Positions 1 to 5,850 of a stretch of DNA of 23,001 nucleotides are shown one piece after another. The DNA is from an uncultured Lachnospiraceae bacterium (lineage in GTDB: Bacteria; Bacillota; Clostridia; Lachnospirales; Lachnospiraceae). How positions within the stretch are numbered: position 1 is the stretch's first letter; each line of letters starts with the position of its first letter. The notes below the pieces were generated by a model that was not told the DNA's origin, searched no databases, and saw only the letters and a program-made list of their open reading frames with translations. The stretch is from the NCBI GenBank assembly GCA_910579645.1, contig CAJTVK010000071.1, positions 1 through 23,001 on the forward strand, in the 5' to 3' direction. A program made the translations under genes and the position numbers.

Positions 1-63
1 GTCTGCTGCTGCTTTAGGCGGCGTTGTCTGACCGAAGGGAGTTTAGCCGCCGTGGCAGCAGAC
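1..63. other. Two-tier stem-loop at the window edge
   Basis: An inverted repeat pairs bases 1-9 (GTCTGCTGC) with 55-63 (GCAGCAGAC), and an inner stem pairs 17-22 (GGCGGC) with 46-51 (GCCGCC). It is GC-rich with no T-run on either side, so it is not a standard intrinsic terminator. It may be the end of a longer palindrome or a 3' structure of a gene lying left of the window; the edge prevents a decision. A second small hairpin (ACCGG/CCGGT) follows directly. Confidence 0.45.
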
Positions 64-482
64 CGGCCGCAAAAACCGGTTAGAAATCCCCCATTTTTGA
101 TATGAAACCCGAAGCCCCCATACAGCCGCCGCCCCCGGCCGGAAAGCAGTGCCGCACAGACCCCGTTCATGCCGGTCAGCAGTGCCGTCCCACCGGATGC
201 GTCCGGTGACGATGAAACAATACAAAGGCTTTGAAGGGGATTCAAAGGAGGATTCATAAGAACTTTCGGATTTATTTGGAAACGAAATTCATGGAATTTG
301 GGGTATGGCGATGGCAGGAATGATTTTTCGGGTATACTTTGGTTGAATAGAGGTGGAAAGTGGATTATAATGTAGTTAGGGTCGGCAGGCGGGCATGAAA
401 GGCGGTGCTTATGTGCATTGATATGCCGGGGGCTTTTGGCGGGTTCTAAGTATATGTATTTTATGGAAACGGAGTAAGGAAT
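64..482. other. Intergenic region without a supported gene
   Basis: No convincing gene is seen here. A 60-codon minus-strand open frame (43-225) lacks a good ribosome binding site and a recognisable sequence, and overlaps the edge hairpin. The right half holds a promoter-like signal (343-371) reading toward the membrane-protein pair, and an untranslated leader of about 105 bases. Confidence 0.5.
343..371 (+). promoter_or_regulatory. Sigma-A type promoter for the membrane-protein pair
   Basis: TTGAAT at 343-348 and TATAAT at 366-371 are separated by exactly 17 bases, close to the housekeeping consensus. It points to the gene starting at 483, leaving a leader of roughly 105 bases. Inferred from sequence alone. 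Confidence 0.6.
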
Positions 483-1655
483 ATGGTAATGGTAAAAGGG
501 ATTGGTCTTATATTATGGTTATTGGTCATACCGTGCTGTATCGGGCTTCTGCCGGTGCGGTGGGTGCCGAAGAAGAAAAGGACGGTTGGGTTGGTGTTTG
601 CCGGGGGATATTTTATTATGCTGTCTCTGTGCTGGCTGGTGACGGTGCCGTGTATTCTGCTGGTGAAATATTATAGCTTCCGTACTATGTCGGCATGGTT
701 TACGGCAGTCTCGCTTTTGGCAGCGGCGGCGGGGATTGGGCTTACGGTGTGGAATTTCCGGCAGGACAGATGTTTTTTCCTAAGGCCGGAAGTGAATCTT
801 TTCGGTATGCCGGCGGAGGTGAAGCTTGGGTGGCTTTTGTTTTTCCTGCTGATTTTCTGGCAGCTTTACAAGGCGTTTACGATGGCTTCTTTCGATGGGG
901 ACGATGCGGAGTATGTGGCGCAGTCTTTGGTGACGCAGCAGAGTGAGACGATGTATCTGATCAAACCGTATACGGGCGGGACAACTTCTTTGGATATCCG
1001 TCATTCGCTGGCGGTGATGCCTATATGGGTGGCTTTTATCGGGAGAAAGACGGGGATTCATACTACGGTGCTGGCGCATAGCATTCTGCCATTTCTTCTG
1101 ATTCCGCTGACGTATACGGTGTATTACGGAATCGGCAGTCATTTGCTGAAGAAGAAAAGGGAGTATCTGCCGGCATTTATGGTTATTATGGCGTTGCTGC
1201 AGTTATTCGGGAATGTTTCTATTTATACGAATGAGACGTTTTTCCTTACCAGGACTTGGCAGGGGAAGGCAGTGGCTGCAAATTTTGTGATTCCGGCCAC
1301 GATATGGCTGATGCTTTGGATTTTTGACGGCGGGAACGGCAGGGAGAGCGTTCCCAGGCCGGTGGGGAAGCGGAAAGCGGGGGTGCCGGGGGAATCCTTC
1401 CGTCCGTTGGGCGGAGGAAGGTGGAAAGATACCGGGAAGCAGCCGCAGGCAGGGCTTTGGGCATTGCTGTGCATGGTGAATATGACGGCCGGGGTGTGTA
1501 CTTCCATGGGCGCATTTTTAAATGTGATATTGGTGGCGGCAGCGGCCTTTTGGCTTATGCTGGCGGAACGTAAATTCAGTATTTTGGTGAAAGCCGGTTT
1601 GGTTTGTATACCGAATGTGATTTATATGGTATTGTATCTGTTTCTGCATGTATAG
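483..1655 (+). CDS. Multi-TM membrane protein, possibly DUF6077/GT-C like
   Basis: This is a 390-residue, strongly hydrophobic protein with about eight to ten predicted membrane segments, starting with a signal-anchor-like helix at residues 6-24. After the segment near 117-135 comes an acidic cluster FDGDDAEY (D138, D140, D141). An acidic motif in the first long outer loop is typical of GT-C glycosyltransferases that use lipid-linked sugars, so a role in surface glycan assembly is plausible but not shown. The overall look matches the DUF6077 group of Lachnospiraceae membrane proteins as I remember it. A basic and Gly-rich cytoplasmic-type loop lies around residues 280-322. The start has GGAG at 471-474, and a second in-frame ATG at 489 would also fit the AAGGA at 476-480. 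The next gene lies 79 bases downstream in another frame and is probably cotranscribed. Confidence 0.6.
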   Translation: MVMVKGIGLILWLLVIPCCIGLLPVRWVPKKKRTVGLVFAGGYFIMLSLCWLVTVPCILLVKYYSFRTMSAWFTAVSLLAAAAGIGLTVWNFRQDRCFFLRPEVNLFGMPAEVKLGWLLFFLLIFWQLYKAFTMASFDGDDAEYVAQSLVTQQSETMYLIKPYTGGTTSLDIRHSLAVMPIWVAFIGRKTGIHTTVLAHSILPFLLIPLTYTVYYGIGSHLLKKKREYLPAFMVIMALLQLFGNVSIYTNETFFLTRTWQGKAVAANFVIPATIWLMLWIFDGGNGRESVPRPVGKRKAGVPGESFRPLGGGRWKDTGKQPQAGLWALLCMVNMTAGVCTSMGAFLNVILVAAAAFWLMLAERKFSILVKAGLVCIPNVIYMVLYLFLHV

Positions 1656-1734
1656 GGCAGTCGGGAGGACGGCGGCAGAAGGAGGTATCCGTTTCCGGGA
1701 CGGCGGAAATGCATAAGGATAGGAGACTGGGGAA

Positions 1735-2544
1735 ATGTATGGAATTTTTATGGAAAGCGTAGTGATTTTTAAGAATTATGTGGGAGGACGTTATATTGTG
1801 GCGCTGTTTTTGCTGGCGCTGCTGTATTTGCTGTTTGCGGAAAAGGACAGGAGAAGGCAGGCTATGTTTGTGTATATGCCGGTCAGCCTGTTGCTGGCAT
1901 TTTTCTTTCCCGTAACAAGAAAGGCTTTTGTACGGCTGATGGGAGAGGGGGATACTTATTACCGGATTTTGTGGCTGGTGCCCATGGGTATTGTGATTGC
2001 TTACGGGGGTGTGAAGTTTGCCTGTTTTGTCTGTGAGGAAATAGGGGGCTGGGCAAAACGGCTGGTATTGGCGGTGCTTTGTTTGGCGGTGATGCTGTGC
2101 GGTAAATATGTGTATGCCAGCCAGTATATGACGAAAGCGGAGAATCCGTATCATATCCCGCAGAAGGTCATAGATATCTGCGACGTGATAGCGCCGGAAG
2201 ACGGGGAAGAGCGCATATGGGCGGTATTCCCTACGGACTTGGTGTATTTCGTAAGGCAGTATGACACGGATATACAGATGCTGTACGGGAGGGAAATGGT
2301 GGAGCCGAAGTGGCAGTATGCGGAGCCTGTGCATACGGTTATGAATCATCCCAGCAGGATTGACATAGAGGAATTGCTGGCATTGACGCGGGAACGGAAC
2401 TGTACTTATATTGTTTTGCCCAATAATAAGGGGGTGTCTGCCGACCCGGAAAAGTTTGGGCTGGAGTTGCTGGATACCATTGAAGGATATCCCATATATT
2501 ATGATCCGGTAGCGGCGCGGATGATGGAAGAGAGGTATGGCTAG
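1735..2544 (+). CDS. Membrane protein with extracytoplasmic C-terminal domain, partner of the preceding gene
   Basis: A 269-residue protein. The first half has about four membrane segments (near 20-38, 45-62, 76-95 and 108-128), including a loop with GDTYYRILWL. The second half (about 135-269) is soluble and probably outside the cell. The layout of a short TM bundle followed by a globular domain resembles the C-terminal half of long GT-C-like membrane proteins. With the preceding gene it may form one split functional unit. It is in a different frame from that gene, separated by 79 bases with purine-rich ribosome-binding sequence (AGGAG about 10 bases before the ATG). No catalytic motif is recognised and I cannot assign a reaction. 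An alternative start is the ATG at 1750. The stop codon TAG lies inside the CTAG that begins the following palindromic repeats. Confidence 0.55.
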   Translation: MYGIFMESVVIFKNYVGGRYIVALFLLALLYLLFAEKDRRRQAMFVYMPVSLLLAFFFPVTRKAFVRLMGEGDTYYRILWLVPMGIVIAYGGVKFACFVCEEIGGWAKRLVLAVLCLAVMLCGKYVYASQYMTKAENPYHIPQKVIDICDVIAPEDGEERIWAVFPTDLVYFVRQYDTDIQMLYGREMVEPKWQYAEPVHTVMNHPSRIDIEELLALTRERNCTYIVLPNNKGVSADPEKFGLELLDTIEGYPIYYDPVAARMMEERYG

Positions 2545-2635
2545 CACATCATCCAGACAGAAATTATACTTCCGCCTTGCCCTGGCGCAAACATCAAGCA
2601 CTGATTACTCAAGGATTAATGCGATGATGTACTAG
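2541..2635. repeat. Small CTAG-bounded palindromic module
   Basis: Bases 2541-2553 and 2623-2635 form a 13-base inverted repeat with one mismatch, and both outer ends are CTAG. The interior has no ORF. It contains CTTCCGCCTTGC, which recurs inside the neighbouring module at 2632-2796, so the two modules are probably related. The first CTAG overlaps the stop codon of the upstream gene. Confidence 0.5.
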
Positions 2636-2796
2636 TATGACCCGCACCAATTAACCATATGTTTCGCTTGTCTAAATTTCCATCTGCCACGTTGTCATCG
2701 GTCAACGATGCCACCGCATCGCCTCCCTCTTCCGCCTTGCAGACTGAAAATTTATCCTGCGCGAAACATATGGTTAATTGGTGCGGGTCATACTAG
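2632..2796. repeat. MITE-like element with 36-bp perfect inverted repeats
   Basis: Bases 2632-2667 are the exact reverse complement of 2761-2796 (36 of 36). The outer four bases are CTAG on each side, so a 32-bp terminal inverted repeat with a CTAG target duplication is one reading. The 93-bp interior holds no gene. Size and structure fit a non-autonomous miniature element. A strong bidirectional hairpin between convergent genes (the pair ending at 2544 and the minus-strand gene ending at 2878) is the other reading. No T-run follows either arm. Confidence 0.65.
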
Positions 2797-2877
2797 ATTT
2801 CCGATACCTCTGTTTTGCGGCTGTGTTCTTTTGTCTTTTTGCTGCGGCTGATGTTTATGCGCTCTTTCCTTTTTTTG
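2797..2877. other. Spacer between palindromic repeat and SGNH-like gene
   Basis: Short T-rich spacer downstream of the minus-strand SGNH-like gene. A short direct repeat (GCGGCTG) is visible. No terminator with a T-run in the minus direction and no gene were found. Confidence 0.4.
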
Positions 2878-3858
2878 TTATCGTCTGGAAGTATATCCGG
2901 TGTTTACCAATTCTGCCAAGCGGTCGGCCATCAGCTTGCGTCCTGCGTCGTTTAAGTGGATATAATCCGTCATATAGTCCTTATAATTATCTTCATTGAT
3001 TGTTCCGTAGTAATTGTCGATAATGGAAACCCCGCAGGAAATCGCCACATCCACTTCCTTGTATAAATAGTGGGGGAGGGTGCCGTTGCCTAAATCGGTG
3101 TTTCCGCCGTTTTGGTAATTGCCGTTTTCATCAACGGAGTGGGCAAAGGTATGGGACATTACTACAATGCGGATATAGGGGTAAGTATCCTGAATATCCT
3201 CAATGGCATTGCGCAGCCCGCCGGTATAAGTGCTTAACTCATGGGGATCATTGGGATTGTCGGAGGGAATCAGGGCAAGGTAGTCCGTGGCATCATACAT
3301 GATGACAATCATATCCACTTTGCCGTAATCAATGTTTTTTAAAGTTTCCACGGCTTCCGTAAATTGGGGATTCGGTTCTGCCGCTGCCGCGGCTTCCAGC
3401 CGGCCGAAATCCTTTGTGCATATACTTTCCGCCACATAGGGCAGGTTAAAATTGTCCTTGGGATAGCTTTCGTTATAGGAGGAATAGCGTGCTCCTACGG
3501 TGGATTCGGGAAAACCGCCGTTGTAAACCGTGGCATTGGCTGCCGCCGCGAGCCGGGCGGTGAAGCCTGCGGCACCGGTCCCGTCAGTCAGAAGATTGTT
3601 GCCGAGACAGAGGATTGTAGTGACGCCGTCATCTTCATGGCCGGCCAGCAGGGTTTCGCTCATGGGGATAATGGTGTCCAGTGCCTCGATGTCAAAACCT
3701 TCCGCCAAGTTGTCCGGGTCATAATCCGACTTGGTGCCCCGGTTCCAGATGGCCAGCCTGATGATGGAGATGGCGGCCAGCAGTAAAATGACGGCCAGCA
3801 ATGCCAGATGGGGGTTGAAAGAAAATTGCTTTTTTTCGTGGGTGCCTTGATTTTTCAT
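2878..3858 (-). CDS. Membrane-anchored SGNH/GDSL-like protein with altered active-site blocks
   Basis: A 326-residue protein with a short basic N-terminus, one membrane anchor (about 17-37), and an extracytoplasmic SGNH-hydrolase-like domain (about 80-320). These enzymes normally remove or transfer acyl groups on surface sugars or lipids. Block V is intact (D298-Y-I-H301 in DYIHLND). Block I reads LGNNLLTDG (G86, N87, N88), with Asn where the family has the nucleophilic Ser (GDS/GNS). Block III reads YDATDY (188-193), where the family has GxND. Two of the key blocks therefore lack their usual residues. It may be a non-catalytic relative or use another chemistry. The start is supported by AAAGGAG about 10 bases upstream on the minus strand. 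It faces the membrane-protein pair convergently and follows the zinc-ribbon gene on the same strand after 139 bases. Confidence 0.75.
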   Translation of the reverse strand: MKNQGTHEKKQFSFNPHLALLAVILLLAAISIIRLAIWNRGTKSDYDPDNLAEGFDIEALDTIIPMSETLLAGHEDDGVTTILCLGNNLLTDGTGAAGFTARLAAAANATVYNGGFPESTVGARYSSYNESYPKDNFNLPYVAESICTKDFGRLEAAAAAEPNPQFTEAVETLKNIDYGKVDMIVIMYDATDYLALIPSDNPNDPHELSTYTGGLRNAIEDIQDTYPYIRIVVMSHTFAHSVDENGNYQNGGNTDLGNGTLPHYLYKEVDVAISCGVSIIDNYYGTINEDNYKDYMTDYIHLNDAGRKLMADRLAELVNTGYTSRR

Positions 3859-3909
3859 AGACAGAGGACTCCTTTAGTATTATTCTTTATAAAAATACCC
3901 AAAATATGA

Positions 3910-3941
3910 GCCGGATAAAATGTGAAATTATTTTATCCGGC
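3910..3941. terminator. Perfect 12-bp stem-loop between two minus-strand genes
   Basis: GCCGGATAAAAT (3910-3921) pairs perfectly with 3930-3941 across an 8-base loop. It lies downstream of the zinc-ribbon gene and upstream of the SGNH-like gene, both minus strand. On that strand TCATATTTT follows the stem after a few bases, so a weak intrinsic terminator or a 3'/5' mRNA structure is possible. A smaller hairpin (TTTCAGA/TCTGAAA) sits at 3963-3981. Confidence 0.5.
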
Positions 3942-3997
3942 ATACATATCCGCACTTTGAAGTTTCAGAGTGTGTCTGAAAATGTTTTCCTCACTCT

Positions 3998-4255
3998 CTA
4001 GCATTGTTGCCGATGCAGCTCTTTATACCATTTGCTGTATTTGTACATACGATAGGTAGTGCTTAGTTCTTTGAGCTGTTCAGGATCGGCACATTTTGCT
4101 TTAAAGGATTCCCGTTCATTCATGTCCATACTTACATATTCCATATAAGGAATGCGGAGTTCGGTAATGGAGCCGCCGCACTTTGGACAGGCCATCTTGT
4201 GTCCGTTGAGCATGTGGACGCGGTGGCAGGGTTTACAGTAGTGCATGTACATCAT
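3998..4255 (-). CDS. Small zinc-ribbon protein of unknown function
   Basis: An 85-residue protein with two CxxC pairs (C7/C10 and C23/C26) and His residues between them, a typical small zinc ribbon. The rest is a polar, helical-looking tail rich in Lys, Glu and Tyr. I do not recognise a specific family; such proteins often bind nucleic acid or protein partners, which is inference. The gene starts with two adjacent ATG codons (4255 and 4252 on the minus strand), preceded by GGAGAGGGG about 10 bases upstream. It is the first of two minus-strand genes; the hairpin at 3910-3941 separates it from the next. Confidence 0.6.
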   Translation of the reverse strand: MMYMHYCKPCHRVHMLNGHKMACPKCGGSITELRIPYMEYVSMDMNERESFKAKCADPEQLKELSTTYRMYKYSKWYKELHRQQC

Positions 4256-4619
4256 TCAATGATTTCCCCTCTCCGGATATGTAGTGATTTTCTTTGGATT
4301 CGTTTTATTCTTATTACTTGATTGTGACAGCAATGACTAAAAAAGTCAACAATTATTTTATTTATTTATCGACAAATTATATTTTCACAATGATTTTTGA
4401 AGACTTTATGGCTATGTTCTCCGTTACGTTTCTGCAGGGGGCGGCGGTTTAGCTGAATGACATGCGGGGTATTGTACCGGATGGGGTGGGCGGTCCGTAT
4501 GTTTCCGGTTCAGGCCGTGCAGGCATGGAATTATAATTTGATTTCTGTGGAGACGACCGGTATGAGGTTGTAATCGTTTGGGAGTATATGTTATAATTTT
4601 AATATACAGAGGAGATTTT
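4256..4619. other. AT-rich divergent intergenic region
   Basis: 364 bases between divergent genes. The left half is strongly AT-rich (around 4290-4400); the right half holds the promoter of the Rpn-like gene. No gene, RNA or strong palindrome was found. A stretch at about 4430-4475 faintly resembles the arm of the palindromic element at 5545-5771, too weakly to call. Confidence 0.5.
4568..4597 (+). promoter_or_regulatory. Promoter of the Rpn-like gene
   Basis: TTGTAA (4568-4573) and TATAAT (4592-4597) are 18 bases apart. The ATG follows at 4620 with AGAGGAG at 4608-4614. The leader would be very short, so transcription would begin almost at the ribosome binding site. Confidence 0.55.
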
Positions 4620-5537
4620 ATGAAAGATAAAAAAATACAATGGCATCCGGGATTTGTAGCGGCTATGAACCTGGAATTTGCAGAAGACAGGTCAGGGCTG
4701 ATATTTGAAAAAGAATATAATTTGAACACGAAGCCGTTGGCAATAGATTTGTTGGTGATAAAAAAAGAGGCTGCTGTTAAGCTGACCAACGAAATAGGAA
4801 GTCTTTTCAGGGGGCATAATATTATGGAATATAAATCCCCGGAAGACGGACTGGATATAGATGCATTTTATAAGGCAGGAGCCTATGCCGGGCTTTATAA
4901 GTCTTATGGGGAGACGACGGACGCAATAAAGGCGGACGATGTGACGGTGTCCCTTGTAAGGGAGACGAAACCGAAGGGGTTATTCCGCTACTTCAGGGAA
5001 CATAATTATGTGGTATCGAATCCATATCGTGGAATTTATTATATTGAGGGTTCGGTGCTGTTTCCCACACAAATCATTGTCATTAAGGAATTGGATGAAT
5101 CATCGCACGTCTGGCTGGGAGCACTGTCAGAACGGATGGAAAAACAGGGTATGGTCAGGCTGCTGGAAAGTGTGGGGAGACTATCCGGGAAAGCGGACAA
5201 AGAGTTTGCGGATTCTGTCCTGGAAGTAAGCATTGGAGCAAATAGGAATGTGATTGAAGAACTGATGGGAGATGAGAGGATGTGTCAGGCATTGATGGAG
5301 ATTATGGAGCCGCAGCTGCTGCGCAGGGAAAATGAATGGATAGAAAAAGGAAGAGCAGAGGGCAGAGTGGAAGGAAGAAAGGAAGGCAGAAAAGAAGGAA
5401 GAGTAGAGGGGAGAAAAGAAGGGATACAGGGAGCCGTTGATACATTGAGGGATTTTGGCCATGAAGATGCACAGATAAAGAAAGCGATTATGGAGAAGTA
5501 TTCTCTTTCTGAGGCGGAAGCGGAAGCATTCTTATAG
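4620..5537 (+). CDS. Rpn-family-like PD-(D/E)XK nuclease / putative transposase
   Basis: A 305-residue protein. The N-terminal half fits a PD-(D/E)XK fold of the Rpn/PDDEXK_2 type: E30 in the first helix, D43 in AIDLLVI, and E70-Y-K72 in MEYKSP. The catalytic set therefore looks complete. The C-terminus carries a repetitive EGR/KEG segment (about 240-272) and a short helical end, as is common in this family. Known members (E. coli RpnA) are DNA endonucleases that promote RecA-independent recombination; many copies per genome are typical. I chose the ATG at 4620 over an upstream in-frame TTG because AGAGGAG precedes it and the promoter -10 lies between them. A long palindromic element begins 8 bases after its stop. 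The substrate is unknown. Confidence 0.75.
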   Translation: MKDKKIQWHPGFVAAMNLEFAEDRSGLIFEKEYNLNTKPLAIDLLVIKKEAAVKLTNEIGSLFRGHNIMEYKSPEDGLDIDAFYKAGAYAGLYKSYGETTDAIKADDVTVSLVRETKPKGLFRYFREHNYVVSNPYRGIYYIEGSVLFPTQIIVIKELDESSHVWLGALSERMEKQGMVRLLESVGRLSGKADKEFADSVLEVSIGANRNVIEELMGDERMCQALMEIMEPQLLRRENEWIEKGRAEGRVEGRKEGRKEGRVEGRKEGIQGAVDTLRDFGHEDAQIKKAIMEKYSLSEAEAEAFL

Positions 5538-5544
5538 TTAAAGG

Positions 5545-5771
5545 ACGGAAAACGCTCCCTCTACGCAGTGGCATGAACTTAAGCCGCAGGCTGCGTCAGG
5601 AATGATGTTTTTATTCGGACACGCTTTCGCTCTGCGGCAAACGCAGCGGTACTAAGGCACTAAAATACAGTGCCTAAGTGCCGGCGTTTTTCGAAGGTCC
5701 GATTAAAAACATCATTCCTGACGCAGCCTGCGGCTTAAGTTAATGCCACTGCGTAGAGGGAGCGTTTCCGT
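5545..5771. repeat. Long palindromic element, copy 1 (unique arms around shared core)
   Basis: The left arm (5545-5620) and right arm (5697-5771) are reverse complements over about 75 bases with two mismatches and one single-base indel. They enclose a 76-base core (5621-5696) that is nearly identical to the core at 22556-22631. The arms do not match the arms of that second copy. The element starts 8 bases after the Rpn-like stop and ends 20 bases before the -35 of the lysozyme promoter. No ORF is present. It could fold as a giant hairpin in RNA or a cruciform in DNA, and could act as a bidirectional transcription barrier or a mobile repeat. Confidence 0.85.
5621..5696. other. 76-base structured core of palindromic element, copy 1
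   Basis: The core has three nested helices. Hairpin A is CTGCG (5632-5636) with CGCAG (5642-5646) and a GCAAA loop. Helix B is CGGTAC (5647-5652) with GTGCCG (5678-5683), using one G-U pair. Hairpin C inside B pairs TAAGGCACT with AGTGCCTAA around a 7-base loop, with one A-A mismatch. Helix A abuts helix B directly. Comparison with copy 2 shows 70 of 76 identical positions, and four of the six changes are two compensatory pairs in hairpin C. Which strand, if any, is functional is unknown. Confidence 0.7.
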
Positions 5772-5790
5772 ATGACTGTTTCAGGAACCA

Positions 5791-5819
5791 TTGAAAACAT
5801 GCCAAATTCATGCTATCAT
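5791..5819 (+). promoter_or_regulatory. Promoter of lysozyme gene 1
   Basis: TTGAAA (5791-5796) and TATCAT (5814-5819) with a 17-base spacer. It lies just after the right arm of the palindromic element and 32 bases before the chosen ATG (5851). Confidence 0.6.
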
Positions 5820-5850
5820 ATGCCATATGTCTGTTTTGGAGGTTATATGG

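Noticed and set aside
43..225. 60-codon minus-strand ORF at the window start
   Set aside because: No ribosome binding site or recognisable features, and it overlaps the edge hairpin.
1576..2601. Long minus-strand ORF (341 codons) opposite the membrane-protein pair
   Set aside because: It has the His/Arg/Gln-rich composition of an antisense shadow frame, and the plus-strand genes have clear membrane-protein character.
4430..4475. Possible second decayed arm of the copy-1 palindrome upstream of the Rpn-like gene
   Set aside because: Only a loose match (GCGG, TTA, AATG, TGCG blocks with gaps); it could be chance and needs an alignment statistic.
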